64,000 nucleotides of DNA from Pandoraea pneumonica (GCF_902459645.1 NZ_CABPSK010000001.1:372001-436000); one strand, 5' to 3'. Positions 10,638 to 20,672 are shown, numbered from the stretch's first letter. The notes: generated by a model not told the origin, from the letters alone. Numbers and translations are program-made.

Positions 10638-10756
10638 GAAAACTCTCCTGACTATTTCCAGACCCGTCGTTACCCGGAATTCTACGTTCCGAGTGTCATC
10701 TGACGAGTCACATATTGGGATAATTCCCGGATTCGCAATGCGTCGCAACGTGTCAG

Positions 10757-12322
10757 TTACGACGAGCAGCTCACTTCCAATTGACCGGCCCAGTCGGGCG
10801 GCAGTTCGGCGTAGCGCGCAAACTCCGGTTGCTCGTCGTACGGGCGTGACAGCACGCGCAGCAACGTGTCGACTTCCGAAAAATCCTTCACTTGCGCTTG
10901 TCGAATGGCGACTTCGGCGAGATGGTTGCGCAGCACGTATTTCGGATTGACCAGACGCATCGCAACAGCGCGCTTCGCATCGGTGCTGGCCTCGTGGCGC
11001 AGACGTGCCCGATAGTCGACGGCCCACGCATCGAACCCCGGACGATCGATGAACATGTCACGCAGCGGTGCGTCTGCCGCTGGGTTATCGAGTTGCAGCG
11101 TCGCCAGCGAGCGGAACAGGTGCGTGAAGTCCACGCGCCCCTCATGCATCAGCTTGAAAAGACGGTTGATCAACGCCTCGTCATCGGCGTGCGACTCGCG
11201 CAGCCCCAGCTTGGCGCGCATGCGCAGGTCGATTTCCTCGGCAAAGCGTGTCTTGAAGACGGGCAACACCGATTGCGCGCGCTCGATCGCCTCATCTCCT
11301 TCACCGAACAGCGGCAGCAGCGCTTGCGCGAGACAGAACAGATTCCAGTACGCCACGTTGGGCTGTGCCTGATAGGCGTAGCGTCCCTGCGTATCCGAGT
11401 GATTGCAGATGTGATGGGCGTTGAATGCGTCGAGAAAACCGAACGGGCCGTAATCGATCGTGAGGCCCAGAATCGACATGTTGTCCGTATTCATCACGCC
11501 ATGGCAGAAGCCCACGGCTTGCCAGTGCGCAATGAGTTCTGCGGTCGCGTCGCAGACGGCTTCGAGCAGCGCGAGATACGGATTGTCGGCGTCGCGGCAA
11601 TGCGGGTAATGGTGATCGATGGTGAAGTCGGCGAGTTGGCGCAAGGCCTCGTGCTGACCGGCCGCCCAGAAGTGCTCGAAGTGCCCGAAGCGGATGAAGC
11701 TGGGCGAGAGGCGCGTGACGACGGCCGCCGTCTCGATCGTTTCGCGGCGCACCGGCGCATCCGAGCCGATCACGCAAAGCGCGCGGGTCGTCGGCACGCC
11801 GAGATGGAACATGGCTTCCGAACAGAGAAACTCGCGAATCGACGAGCGCAACACGGCGCGGCCATCGCCCATACGCGAGTACGGCGTGAGGCCGCCCCCT
11901 TTGAGCTGAATTTCCCAGCGCCCGCCGGCGCCATCGGCTTCTCCGAGAAGCAGCGCACGGCCGTCGCCAAGCTGACCGGCCCAGACCCCGAACTGATGAC
12001 CCGAGTAGACGCTGGCGAGCGGATCGCCGCCTGGCAACGGCTGATTGCCGGCGAACGTTGCCAGAAACTCCGGATCGCGCGCAGCCTCGGGCGACCATCC
12101 GAGCAGGCGTGCGGCGTCGGCAGAAAAGCCGACGAGATAAGGCTCGGGCAACGGCTGGGGTGAGAGGCGGGTGTAGAAGTCGGGGCCGAGCGTCGCGAAT
12201 CGGTTCGCCAAATTAAGGGTGCCGAAATTTTTGAGCGAAGAGGACGACGCGGGGGACGACGCGGGGGACGACGCGGGGGCCGACGCCGAGGAGGCGCTTG
12301 CGGGGCGGTCTGAAGCCGACAT
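10757..12322 (-). CDS. selO: Protein adenylyltransferase SelO (YdiU family)
   Basis: Pseudokinase-fold enzyme that transfers AMP from ATP to Ser/Thr/Tyr of target proteins, in a flipped ATP orientation, and is tied to redox homeostasis. Family blocks are present: [37 protein letters not shown], the [10 protein letters not shown] segment, the [10 protein letters not shown] metal-binding loop and [11 protein letters not shown]. The C terminus is SCSS, so a cysteine (residue 519) stands three residues from the end, where animal SelO carries selenocysteine. The N terminus (1-30) is an Ala/Ser/Pro stretch encoded by tandem 12-base repeats, so the exact start is uncertain. At 521 aa it is of normal length. 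Confidence 0.94.
   Translation of the reverse strand: MSASDRPASASSASAPASSPASSPASSSSLKNFGTLNLANRFATLGPDFYTRLSPQPLPEPYLVGFSADAARLLGWSPEAARDPEFLATFAGNQPLPGGDPLASVYSGHQFGVWAGQLGDGRALLLGEADGAGGRWEIQLKGGGLTPYSRMGDGRAVLRSSIREFLCSEAMFHLGVPTTRALCVIGSDAPVRRETIETAAVVTRLSPSFIRFGHFEHFWAAGQHEALRQLADFTIDHHYPHCRDADNPYLALLEAVCDATAELIAHWQAVGFCHGVMNTDNMSILGLTIDYGPFGFLDAFNAHHICNHSDTQGRYAYQAQPNVAYWNLFCLAQALLPLFGEGDEAIERAQSVLPVFKTRFAEEIDLRMRAKLGLRESHADDEALINRLFKLMHEGRVDFTHLFRSLATLQLDNPAADAPLRDMFIDRPGFDAWAVDYRARLRHEASTDAKRAVAMRLVNPKYVLRNHLAEVAIRQAQVKDFSEVDTLLRVLSRPYDEQPEFARYAELPPDWAGQLEVSCSS
12243..12278. repeat. Three perfect 12-base tandem repeats in the selO N terminus
   Basis: GACGACGCGGGG occurs three times head to tail. 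On the minus strand it encodes PASS repeats in the low-complexity N-terminal tail of SelO. The unit is a multiple of three, so slippage would change tail length but keep the frame. Confidence 0.85.
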
Positions 12323-12647
12323 TGGGGACGTTCCTGATGGTGAACAAACATTCTACTTGAGGTGTCCTGTGCCTGCTGCCGCTTGGCGAGGCAGCGAGGA
12401 GCCATGGTGCAGGGCACTTTGCTGGTGTTTCGCGTGGAAGGCCAGCAGGCGGGGGATGCCGCGCTTGCTGCGCCGCACAAGCGATCGGCGTTGACCGGCG
12501 GCCCGGGCGCGTCAAGAATCGGAGTGCGTGGCACCATGAATGCACGCATGAGACGTGCCAGCCTGCCACGTGCCGTGTTTCATCCCAGCCGTAGCCCAGA
12601 CGTATCCCGATATTCCGGTAATCCCGACTTTTCTGGAGATTCGACGC
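12323..12647. other. selO / acyl-CoA ligase divergent intergenic region
   Basis: About 325 bases between divergent starts. I see no supported gene. It should contain the selO promoter and that of the acyl-CoA ligase. No strong palindromes were noticed. Confidence 0.5.
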
Positions 12648-14279
12648 ATGGCAACACCGCTCCTCGGCCAGATGATGGCCGCGCCGCTGCTGATTTCTTC
12701 GCTACTCACGCACGCTGCCCGCCATCATGGCGACACCGAAATCGTTTCGCGTCGCGTGGAAGGCGACATTCATCGCTACACCTGGCGCGACGCCGAGCAG
12801 CGAAGCCGGCAACTGGCCCAGGCGTTGCAACGGCTTGGCGTGGGCGCGGGCGAGCGGGTGGGCACGCTGGCATGGAACGGTTATCGCCATCTCGAGCTCT
12901 ACTACGGCGTCTCGGGCATGGGCAGCGTCGTGCACACGATCAACCCGCGCCTGTTCCCCGAGCAAATTGCCTTCATCGTGAATCACGCCGAAGACCGCTA
13001 CGTGGCCTTCGACATCAACTTCATGCCGCTGGTCGAAGCGATCGCGCCGCAATGCCCCGGGGTTCAGGGCTGGATCGCCATGACCGACCGCGCGCATCTG
13101 CCCGCGTCGACGCTGCCGTTGCTGTGCTACGAAGACCTGCTCGCGGCCGAGGACGCCAACGCTTACCAATGGCCCGAGATGGACGAAAACACGGCCTCCG
13201 GGTTGTGCTACACGTCGGGCACCACCGGCAACCCCAAGGGCGTGCTCTACAGTCATCGCTCGACGGTGTTGCACGCATTTGGCGCCTCGCTGCCCGACGC
13301 CATGGCGATGTCGGCGCGCGACGCCGTGCTGCCCGTCGTGCCGATGTTCCATGTCAATGCGTGGGGTATGCCGTATTCCAGCGCGCTCGTCGGTGCCAAG
13401 CTGGTGTTCCCCGGCAAAGACCTCGACGGCAAGTCCCTCTATGAATTGTTCGAAGCCGAGGGCGTGACGTTCTCGGCGGGCGTGCCGACCGTCTGGCTCG
13501 GTTTGCTCACGTATGTGAAGTCGATCGGCGCGCGATTCTCGACGCTGGAGCGCACGGTGATCGGCGGCTCGGCGTGCCCACCGGCGATGCTCACGACGTT
13601 CGAGCGCGATTACGGCGTGCGCGTCATCCATGCCTGGGGCATGAGCGAGATGTCGCCGCTCGGCACGCTTTGCCACCTGCGCAAGCATCATCGCGACCTG
13701 CCCGAGGACGCCCAGCAACACATTCTGGAGAAGCAGGGCACGGCGATTTATGGCGTCGATCTGAAGATTGTCGGCCCCGAAGGCGAAGAATTGCCATGGG
13801 ACGGCAAGGCATTCGGCGACCTCCACGCTCGGGGTCCGTGGGTGCTCGACCGGTATTTCCGTGGTGAGTCGTCGCCGCTGGTGGATGGCTGGTTCCCAAC
13901 AGGCGATGTGGCGACGATCGACCCCGAGGGCTACGTTCAGATCACCGACCGCAGTAAGGACGTGATCAAGTCGGGCGGCGAGTGGATCAGCTCCATCGAT
14001 GTGGAAAACATTGCAATGGCCCACCCCGAGATTCACGAGGCGGCGTGCATTGCGGTTCGACATCCGAAGTGGGAGGAGCGCCCGTTGCTGGTGGTCGTGC
14101 GCAAGCCCGGTTCGTCGCTCACCCGCGAGGACGTGTTGGCGTTCTACGAGGGCCGCGTCGTGAAGTGGTGGATTCCCGATGACGTCGTGTTTGTCGACGA
14201 GATTCCCCACACCGCGACCGGCAAGATGCTCAAGCTCAAACTACGTGAGCGATTCCGCGACTATCAAGCGGCGTCATAA
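12648..14279 (+). CDS. AMP-dependent acyl-CoA synthetase (medium/long-chain or DmdB-like)
   Basis: Adenylate-forming enzyme that converts a carboxylate, ATP and CoA to acyl-CoA. The 543-aa frame from ATG 12648 (GGAG about 9 bases upstream) shows the P-loop [11 protein letters not shown], the [10 protein letters not shown] block of the long-chain ligase / methylmercaptopropionate-CoA ligase group, the WGMSEMSP motif, the [12 protein letters not shown] motif and the C-terminal hinge [14 protein letters not shown]. The catalytic lysine is in [12 protein letters not shown]. Substrate cannot be read from sequence. It precedes a LivHMGF-type transporter by 233 bases and a FadB-like gene downstream, suggesting uptake and activation of a common substrate, which is inference. 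Confidence 0.9.
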   Translation: MATPLLGQMMAAPLLISSLLTHAARHHGDTEIVSRRVEGDIHRYTWRDAEQRSRQLAQALQRLGVGAGERVGTLAWNGYRHLELYYGVSGMGSVVHTINPRLFPEQIAFIVNHAEDRYVAFDINFMPLVEAIAPQCPGVQGWIAMTDRAHLPASTLPLLCYEDLLAAEDANAYQWPEMDENTASGLCYTSGTTGNPKGVLYSHRSTVLHAFGASLPDAMAMSARDAVLPVVPMFHVNAWGMPYSSALVGAKLVFPGKDLDGKSLYELFEAEGVTFSAGVPTVWLGLLTYVKSIGARFSTLERTVIGGSACPPAMLTTFERDYGVRVIHAWGMSEMSPLGTLCHLRKHHRDLPEDAQQHILEKQGTAIYGVDLKIVGPEGEELPWDGKAFGDLHARGPWVLDRYFRGESSPLVDGWFPTGDVATIDPEGYVQITDRSKDVIKSGGEWISSIDVENIAMAHPEIHEAACIAVRHPKWEERPLLVVVRKPGSSLTREDVLAFYEGRVVKWWIPDDVVFVDEIPHTATGKMLKLKLRERFRDYQAAS

Positions 14280-14399
14280 GCTACGCAATCACCGAACGTC
14301 TGCCGGAATTGTCTGACGGGACAACCGGCAGTGTCTCAAAAGCCAGTCGCGACGCGGATTCAAGGCAGATTCGCCGTGAATCCGGCGGTCGGCGGCCCC

Positions 14400-14405
14400 T
14401 ATAAT
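14400..14405 (+). promoter_or_regulatory. Candidate -10 box for the livHMGF-type operon
   Basis: TATAAT about 108 bases ahead of the GTG start of the first permease gene, in the 233-base gap after the ligase. The -35 region is weak. Confidence 0.4.
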
Positions 14406-14512
14406 GTCAGCCAGATTTTCGTTCGACGCGGCGCAGCGCCTGCTCGCTGAATAGGCGCGAGTTGCCGCGTCTTTCGTTGGCATCGACACAAGACATTGAC
14501 CAAGGAGTCGCA

Positions 14513-15469
14513 GTGCATTTTCTGAGCGCCACGGCTGGCCTCATCCTCGTGAACGGCGTGAGCTACGGCTTGCTGCTCTTCATGTTGTCGAGCGGGCTCA
14601 CGTTGATTTTCAGCATGCTCGGCGTGCTGAACTTCGCGCATGCCAGCTTCTACATGCTCGGGGCGTACTTTGCTTATGCGTTGTCTTCGGCAATCGGTTT
14701 CTGGCCCGCACTGATCTTCGCGCCACTGATCGTAGGCGTCTTCGGCGCCGCGTTCGAGCGTGGCATCTTGCGGCGCCTGCGCTCCCGAGGGGCATTGGCG
14801 GAACTGCTGGCGACCTTCGGTCTGGCGTATCTCGTGGTGGAACTGGTGCAACTGGTTTGGGGGCGCGGGCCTGTCGACTACGTCGTGCCAGCAGCGTTCG
14901 AGGGCGTGCTGGTCAATGTGATGGGCGTGGCGGTACCGGCTTACCGGCTGTTCCTGATGGCGCTCGCGTGTGCGGTTGCGTTGCTGGTGTGGGTCGCGTT
15001 TCGTGCCACGCGTGCCGGGCTGGTGCTACAGGCGGCGTTGGCGCAACCGGCCATGACGCAGGCCCTTGGCTATAACGTGCCTGCGCTTTACACGGGGGTG
15101 TTTGCTTGCGGCGCTGCGTTGGCGGCACTCGCGGGCGCGGCGGGCGGTAACGTGTTGGTCACTGAGCCGGGCATGGCCGCGACGGTTGGCAGTGTGGTTT
15201 TTGTCGTGGTTGTGGTGGGCGGACTAGGTTCGTTGAGTGGCGCATTCGTCGCGTCGCTGCTGATCGGCGTCTTGCAGACATGGGCGGTGACGAGCGATGC
15301 GAGTCTAGCGCCATGGTGGCCGCAGGCCACGCAGAGCGCGCTGCTCGATGCGCTCGCGCCGCTCTCCCGATTGACGTTGTCGCAGTTGGCACCCGCCGTG
15401 CCATATCTGCTGATGGTAGCGGTGCTGTTGTGGCGGCCACGCGGTTTGCTCGGCGTGCGGGAGGGGTGA
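14513..15469 (+). CDS. Branched-chain amino acid-type ABC transporter permease (LivH family)
   Basis: First of two membrane subunits of a hydrophobic-amino-acid-type ABC importer. The start is the GTG at 14513, supported by AAGGAG five bases upstream; the longer open frame from 14462 has no ribosome site. The 318-aa protein is almost wholly hydrophobic with about eight helices. It carries the LivH-typical LTLIFSMLGVLNFAHASFYMLG stretch in its first 50 residues and the cytoplasmic coupling loop GGLGSLSGAFVASLLIG near residue 240. The stop overlaps the next start by one base (TGATG). Substrate is not determinable; members carry branched-chain amino acids, urea, amides or aromatic acids. Confidence 0.9.
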   Translation: MHFLSATAGLILVNGVSYGLLLFMLSSGLTLIFSMLGVLNFAHASFYMLGAYFAYALSSAIGFWPALIFAPLIVGVFGAAFERGILRRLRSRGALAELLATFGLAYLVVELVQLVWGRGPVDYVVPAAFEGVLVNVMGVAVPAYRLFLMALACAVALLVWVAFRATRAGLVLQAALAQPAMTQALGYNVPALYTGVFACGAALAALAGAAGGNVLVTEPGMAATVGSVVFVVVVVGGLGSLSGAFVASLLIGVLQTWAVTSDASLAPWWPQATQSALLDALAPLSRLTLSQLAPAVPYLLMVAVLLWRPRGLLGVREG

Positions 15470-16851
15470 TGCTCGACGTACCCGACAACGCATCTCGCAG
15501 CCACATTGATCCTCTTGATCCCCTTGGCCCCGTCGGCCCCATCCAGCACGCCGATCGCAATGACCAGCGTGCGAGCGCGGCGATTTGGGCGGCATTCGCG
15601 ATGCTGCTCGTCGCGTTACCGCTGTGCTTCCCGTCCGACGCTGCGCTCACGCTGATGACGCAGATGGGGACGGCGGCCATTCTTGCGCTGTCGTTCAACT
15701 TGCTGCTTGGTTCGACGGGCTTGCTGAGTTTTTGTCACGCGACGTATGCGGGCATCGGTGCGTATGCGGGGGTCTGGTGCATGAATCGCATCGGTGCCGG
15801 GGCGTTGCCGGTATCGATGATCGTCGTGCCGCTCGCCGGTGCGGTGGCAGGAGCGCTGGCGGGGGCGACGCTCGGTTTTGTCACCACGCGCCGCGCGGGG
15901 ATGACGTTCGCGATGATTACGCTGGGCGTGGCGGAATTGGTCTGGGTCATGGCCGCGATGTTGCCCGAGTGGTTCGGCGGGGAGCGCGGCATTGCCACCG
16001 ACCGCACGCTGGGCGCGCCATGGCTCGGCCTGACCTTCGGTTCCCAGCGCGAGGTCTATGGTCTCGTCGCCGTCTGGCTCTTCGTGTGCGCGGCGTTGAT
16101 GTATGGCGTGACGCGCACACCACTCGGTTTTCTCGCGCGTGCGGTGCGCGACAACGCGGCGCGCGTCGCGTTTCTGGGGCAGTCGCCTGCGGCCGTACGT
16201 TACCGGATGCAGATCATTGCCGCGGCGTTTGCCGGGGTGGCTGGGGCGCTCGGTGCGCTCAATTTCGAACTGGTCAGCGCAGACACCTTCAGTCTTGAGC
16301 GCTCCGGCGTCGTGTTGGTATTCACGGTGCTGGGCGGCACGGCCTACTTCGCCGGTCCGATCGCGGGTGCGGTCATCGGCGTTTTCGCGACCGTGGTGCT
16401 GGCAACGCTCACGAGGGCGTGGCAGTTGTATCTAGGGTTGAGTTTTCTTGCCGTCGTGGTGTTTGCGCCGGGCGGCATCGCAGGGCTGGCCGCTGCGCAC
16501 GTGCGGGCGCTTCGAGGGCTTCGCGCGCAGCATCGTGGCGGGTTACGGCATCTGTGGCGTCCGTATCTGGCCGTTTGCGCGGGGTGCGCGCTGTTGGCGG
16601 GCGGACTGATTGCCTTGGTGGAAATGACTTACAGCGCGCGTCTCGCCGTGACCGCTACGGCCGAGCGCGGACCGTCGTGGCTGGGCGACATGAGCGCACC
16701 TCATGGATGGCATGTTTTGGTACCGTGGGGCATTGCGATGATCAGTCTGCTGCTCGGTGTGGCGTGCCTGCGCCGGGCGTGGCCCCGCTTGTGCCACGTT
16801 TCGCGCCAAGTCGCGCGCTCGGCGATCAAAGCACCCGGAGGGCAGCCATGA
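15469..16851 (+). CDS. Branched-chain amino acid-type ABC transporter permease (LivM family) with C-terminal extension
   Basis: Second permease subunit, 460 aa. The LivM core (about 35-345) has LNLLLGSTGLLSFCHATYAGIG-like sequence early on, the DNAARVAFLG segment and the coupling loop LGGTAYFAGPIAGAVIG near residue 290. Usual LivM proteins are about 300-360 aa; here an extra C-terminal part of about 110 residues contains two more hydrophobic segments (about 365-385 and 420-442) separated by a polar loop. A Pro/Asp-rich cytosolic head (1-30) is also present. The start overlaps the LivH stop by one base and the stop overlaps the next ATG by four. Confidence 0.88.
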   Translation: MLDVPDNASRSHIDPLDPLGPVGPIQHADRNDQRASAAIWAAFAMLLVALPLCFPSDAALTLMTQMGTAAILALSFNLLLGSTGLLSFCHATYAGIGAYAGVWCMNRIGAGALPVSMIVVPLAGAVAGALAGATLGFVTTRRAGMTFAMITLGVAELVWVMAAMLPEWFGGERGIATDRTLGAPWLGLTFGSQREVYGLVAVWLFVCAALMYGVTRTPLGFLARAVRDNAARVAFLGQSPAAVRYRMQIIAAAFAGVAGALGALNFELVSADTFSLERSGVVLVFTVLGGTAYFAGPIAGAVIGVFATVVLATLTRAWQLYLGLSFLAVVVFAPGGIAGLAAAHVRALRGLRAQHRGGLRHLWRPYLAVCAGCALLAGGLIALVEMTYSARLAVTATAERGPSWLGDMSAPHGWHVLVPWGIAMISLLLGVACLRRAWPRLCHVSRQVARSAIKAPGGQP

Positions 16852-17669
16852 CGCGCGCAAACAGCGACGCACGCGTGTCGTCACAGCCGATCCTCAGCGT
16901 GCGCGGGGTCCGGAAGTCGTTCGGGCGCACGCAGGTGCTCGACTCCGTCGACCTGACACTGGCGCCGGGCGAGCGGCTGGCGATCATCGGCCCGAATGGC
17001 GCGGGCAAGAGCACGCTCTTCGACGTAATCTCCGGGCGTACGACGCCTGACCATGGCCGCGTCTTACTCGGCGAGCACGATGTGACAGGCCGGGCGCCCC
17101 ATGTCATCAGCCGTCTGGGCTTATCGCGCAGCTTCCAGACGTCGCAACTGTTTATGGAGACGAGCGTCGTCGATCATCTGCGATGTGCGGCGTTGTGGCC
17201 GAGCGGGCACCGCTACACCTTCTGGCGACGTATGCGCGGGTTGCGCGACGTCACGGCCATCAGTGAGGCGTGGTTGGTGCGGCTCGGGCTGGATACCCGC
17301 CGCGATGATCCGGCGGGCGCACTTAGCTACGCCGAGCAACGCGTACTGGAGATCGGCCTGTGTGCCGCGGCTGCCGGGCAGGTGATGCTGCTCGACGAGC
17401 CGACGGCAGGCATGAGTCAGTCCGAATCGGCCCGCGTCGTTGCGCTTATCGCCGAGCTTAGCCGTGGCCGGTCGCTGTTGATGATCGAGCACGATATGCG
17501 CGTCGTATTTTCGCTCGCCGACCGGATCGCCGTGCTCGCGCGCGGAAAGATTATCGCGTGCGATGCGCCGTCGCGGATTCGCGAACACCCGGATGTCCGC
17601 ACGGCGTATCTAGGCGAGTATGCCGATGCCTTGGGCGCGGCCTCTGCCGGAAGGGGGCGCGATGCTTGA
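16848..17669 (+). CDS. ABC transporter ATP-binding protein (LivG family)
   Basis: Nucleotide-binding subunit of the importer, 273 aa. It has an intact Walker A (GPNGAGKST, residues about 47-55), Q-loop region SRSFQTSQLF, signature LSYAEQR (LivG proteins usually read LSYGQQR), Walker B VMLLDEPTAGMS and switch histidine in MIEHDM. The ATG at 16848 overlaps the preceding stop (ATGA), so translation is coupled. A second open frame upstream in the same phase is only read-through of the permease region. Confidence 0.92.
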   Translation: MTRANSDARVSSQPILSVRGVRKSFGRTQVLDSVDLTLAPGERLAIIGPNGAGKSTLFDVISGRTTPDHGRVLLGEHDVTGRAPHVISRLGLSRSFQTSQLFMETSVVDHLRCAALWPSGHRYTFWRRMRGLRDVTAISEAWLVRLGLDTRRDDPAGALSYAEQRVLEIGLCAAAAGQVMLLDEPTAGMSQSESARVVALIAELSRGRSLLMIEHDMRVVFSLADRIAVLARGKIIACDAPSRIREHPDVRTAYLGEYADALGAASAGRGRDA

Positions 17670-18438
17670 TCTCGTCGACGTGAAGGCTGGCTATGGCGGC
17701 GCTCGCGTGCTCAACGGCGTCACGTTGCGTGTGGAACCTGGCGAAATCGTGGCCGTGCTGGGGCGCAACGGCGCTGGCCGGTCCACGCTCGCGCGCGCCA
17801 TCATGGGACAACTGCCTCGGCAGGGCGAGATTCGCTGGCAGGGCAAATCGCTCGTGTCGCTGGCCCCGCACGAGATCGCCCGGCTCGGCATCGGCTATGT
17901 CCCGGAGACGCGTGACGTTTTCGGCCCACTCACCGTGACGCAAAACCTGCTGCTAGGTCAGCGAGGCACGCACGCGCCCAGCCGGTGGTGGCAGCGAGCG
18001 GGGCGTCGCAGCGAGCCGGAACAGGCGGGACAGGGGGTGCAGGGGCAGGCGTCGAGGCCCCGAGCGCTCACGCTGGCGCAGGCCTTCGAGCGCTTCGAGG
18101 AACTGGCACCGCGCCGGGACGCCCCGTCGGCGGCGCTCTCAGGCGGCGAGCAACAATTGCTGTCGCTGTGCCGCGCGTTAATGGCCGGTCCCGATCTGCT
18201 AATTGTCGACGAGCCCACCGAAGGGCTGGCGCCACGCGTGGTCGCCCGTATCGGGCGCATTCTGACGGAGCTGCGCGCGTCCGGCGTCGCCATCTTGCTC
18301 ATCGAGCAGAAGCTGTCGCTCGCGCTGAGTTGTGCACAACGCGTGGCGGTCATGGGCCGCGGCGCACTGGTATTCGAAGGCACGCCGGGCGAACTGGCGG
18401 GCGCAGACGACATTCGTGCCGAATGGTTGGAGGTCTAG
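17662..18438 (+). CDS. ABC transporter ATP-binding protein (LivF family) with Walker A Lys-to-Arg change
   Basis: Second nucleotide-binding subunit, 258 aa, overlapping livG by eight bases with AAGGGGG upstream. The signature LSGGEQQ, Walker B LLIVDEPTEGLAP and switch histidine-equivalent region (LLIEQKLSLAL, with Gln in place of His) are visible. The Walker A reads GRNGAGRST (residues 34-42): residue 40, normally the phosphate-binding lysine, is arginine, encoded CGG at 17779-17781. Between residues about 100 and 130 there is a Gln/Arg/Gly-rich insertion relative to usual LivF proteins. The frame is otherwise intact, so this is not an obvious pseudogene. Confidence 0.88.
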   Translation: MLDLVDVKAGYGGARVLNGVTLRVEPGEIVAVLGRNGAGRSTLARAIMGQLPRQGEIRWQGKSLVSLAPHEIARLGIGYVPETRDVFGPLTVTQNLLLGQRGTHAPSRWWQRAGRRSEPEQAGQGVQGQASRPRALTLAQAFERFEELAPRRDAPSAALSGGEQQLLSLCRALMAGPDLLIVDEPTEGLAPRVVARIGRILTELRASGVAILLIEQKLSLALSCAQRVAVMGRGALVFEGTPGELAGADDIRAEWLEV

Positions 18439-18523
18439 CTGCGCTAGAATCGAACGATCGTTCTGCCGCAGTCGACGCACTGACGGCACCCCCAACGGCA
18501 CCACAATAAGGAAAGAGACAACG

Positions 18524-20620
18524 ATGAGCACGGCATATGAAGTCCGTGACGGCGTAGCCGTCATTACGCTGGAGAATCCCCCGGTCAATGGGCTGGGGCA
18601 CGCGACGCGTACCGGCATTGCCGAGGGGCTGACCACGGCGCAGGCCGACGCACAGGTACGCGCCATCGTGCTGATCGGCAGCGGCAAGGCGTTCTCGGGC
18701 GGTGCGGACATTCGCGAGTTCAATACGCCGAAGGCCACGCAAAGCCCGCTGCTCGTCGATGTGATCAATGCGCTGGACGCCTGCGCGAAGCCGGTGGTCG
18801 CTGCCGTACACGCTGTCGCGATGGGCGGCGGGCTGGAACTTGCGCTGGCGTGTCATTACCGCGTGGCGTTGCCGGGCGCACAAATTGCCCTGCCTGAAGT
18901 CAAGCTCGGGCTGCTGCCCGGTGCGGGCGGCACACAACGGCTGCCGCGCGCCATCGGCGTGACGCGCGCGCTCGATATGGTGGTGACGGGCAAAGTCGTG
19001 AAATCGGAAGCGCTGGCAGGCTCGCTGTTTGCCAAGATGCTCGAAGGCACGCATGACGATCTTCTGACGGGCGCTATCGCCTTTGCGAACGAAGTCGCCG
19101 CGCATGGAGAATCGCTTCCGCGCTTGCGCGATGTTGCGATCGAAGACGCCGATGGTTCGGCGCAGGCTGCCATCGACGCGGCGCGCGAGAAAGTGCAGCG
19201 CGAGCAACCGCATTTCCCCGCGCCGCAAAAATGCGTGGCAGCGGTGGAGGCGGCGCTGCTGCGTCCGTTTGACGATGGCGTGAAGTTCGAGCGTGAATGT
19301 TTCGTGTCGCTCGTCACGTCGCCGGAATCGAAAGCGCTGCGGCATGCGTTCCTCGGTGAGCGTGCAGCGGCCAAGATTGCGGACGTGCCCGACGATACGC
19401 CGGTTCGCAACATCGAGCGTGTGGCGGTGATCGGCGCGGGCACGATGGGCAGCGGCATCGCCATGACGTTTGCCAATGCCGGAATTCCCGTGACGCTGGT
19501 CGATACCACGGACGCGGCGCTCGCCCGGGGCTTTGAGGCGATGCGCGGCAATTACGCACGCGCTGTGACACGCGGCAAGATGGCCGCCGACGAAGCACAG
19601 AAGCGCCTCGCGCGCATTCACGGCAGTTCCGACTTCAACGCCGTGGCAAACGCCGACCTGATCGTCGAAGCCGTCTTCGAAGACATGGCGATCAAGCAGG
19701 TGGTGTTCCGCGAACTCGACAAGGTGGCAAAGTCGGGCGCGATCCTCGCGTCGAATACGTCGACTCTCAATCTGGATGTGCTCGCTGAAACCACAGGACG
19801 TGCGCAAGACGTGATCGGCATGCATTTCTTCAGCCCGGCCAATGTCATGCGGTTGCTCGAAGTTGTGCGTGGTGCCCATACCGCCAACGATGTGCTGGCC
19901 ACGGTGATGAAGCTCGCCAAACGTATCGGCAAGCTCGCCGTTGTGGCGCGCGTGTGCGACGGTTTCATCGGCAACCGCATGCTCGAACCGTATTTCAAAC
20001 AATCGCAATGGATGATCGAGCAGGGCGCGTCGCCCGCGCAAATCGATGCTGCCATCGAGCGGTTCGGCTTTGCGATGGGGCCGTTCCGGACCAGCGATCT
20101 GGCGGGTAACGACGTGAGCTGGGCGATTCGCAAGCGTCGGCATGCCGAACAGCCGGGGCTGGTGTATCCGAAGATTGCCGATGTGCTGTGCGAAGCCGGT
20201 CGCTATGGTCAGAAGACCCATGCCGGTTGGTACAACTATTCCGATGGCGACCGTACTCCGCATGAGTCGGCCGAGGTCGAGCGGATGATCGACGACTATC
20301 GCCGCGAACACGGCATCGTGCCGCACTCGTTCACCGATGCCGAAATCGTCGATCGGCTCGTCTATGCGCTGGTCAATGAAGGTGCAAAGGTGCTGGCCGA
20401 CGGCACGGCGGCGCGCGCGTCGGACATCGATATGGTGTATCTGAACGGTTACGGTTTCCCGTTATGGCGCGGCGGACCGATGCTCTACGCCGATACGGTG
20501 GGGCTCGACAAGGTGCTGGCGCGCGTACGCGAATTCGAAGCGAGTGCGCATGGTGAAGATTGGACGCCTGCGGCACGCCTTGTCGAATTGGCCGAGAGCG
20601 GGAAGCGTTTTAACGGGTAA
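18524..20620 (+). CDS. FadB/FadJ-like enoyl-CoA hydratase / 3-hydroxyacyl-CoA dehydrogenase
   Basis: Bifunctional beta-oxidation enzyme of 698 aa. The N-terminal crotonase domain (about 1-190) has the oxyanion-hole GKAFSGGADIREF segment and both catalytic glutamates in MGGGLELALAC and LPEVKLGLLPGAGGTQR. The NAD-binding dehydrogenase domain (about 297-475) opens with VAVIGAGTMGSGIAM and contains the catalytic histidine in VIGMHFFSPANVM. Two C-terminal 3HCDH domains follow (DGFIGNRML and a second copy near 600). ATG 18524 follows AAGGAAAG. Unlike true FadB it has no adjacent thiolase. Located 86 bases after the ABC transporter operon. Confidence 0.93.
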   Translation: MSTAYEVRDGVAVITLENPPVNGLGHATRTGIAEGLTTAQADAQVRAIVLIGSGKAFSGGADIREFNTPKATQSPLLVDVINALDACAKPVVAAVHAVAMGGGLELALACHYRVALPGAQIALPEVKLGLLPGAGGTQRLPRAIGVTRALDMVVTGKVVKSEALAGSLFAKMLEGTHDDLLTGAIAFANEVAAHGESLPRLRDVAIEDADGSAQAAIDAAREKVQREQPHFPAPQKCVAAVEAALLRPFDDGVKFERECFVSLVTSPESKALRHAFLGERAAAKIADVPDDTPVRNIERVAVIGAGTMGSGIAMTFANAGIPVTLVDTTDAALARGFEAMRGNYARAVTRGKMAADEAQKRLARIHGSSDFNAVANADLIVEAVFEDMAIKQVVFRELDKVAKSGAILASNTSTLNLDVLAETTGRAQDVIGMHFFSPANVMRLLEVVRGAHTANDVLATVMKLAKRIGKLAVVARVCDGFIGNRMLEPYFKQSQWMIEQGASPAQIDAAIERFGFAMGPFRTSDLAGNDVSWAIRKRRHAEQPGLVYPKIADVLCEAGRYGQKTHAGWYNYSDGDRTPHESAEVERMIDDYRREHGIVPHSFTDAEIVDRLVYALVNEGAKVLADGTAARASDIDMVYLNGYGFPLWRGGPMLYADTVGLDKVLARVREFEASAHGEDWTPAARLVELAESGKRFNG

Positions 20621-20672
20621 TGGCAATGCGCGGCAGCGGGTTCGCCGCGCGACAAGCGGGCAGGAGAATGCA

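Noticed and set aside
18350-20326. Long minus-strand frame opposite the FadB-like gene
   Set aside because: Shadow of a real gene: composition is Arg/His-rich without family motifs, while the plus strand has all crotonase and dehydrogenase motifs.
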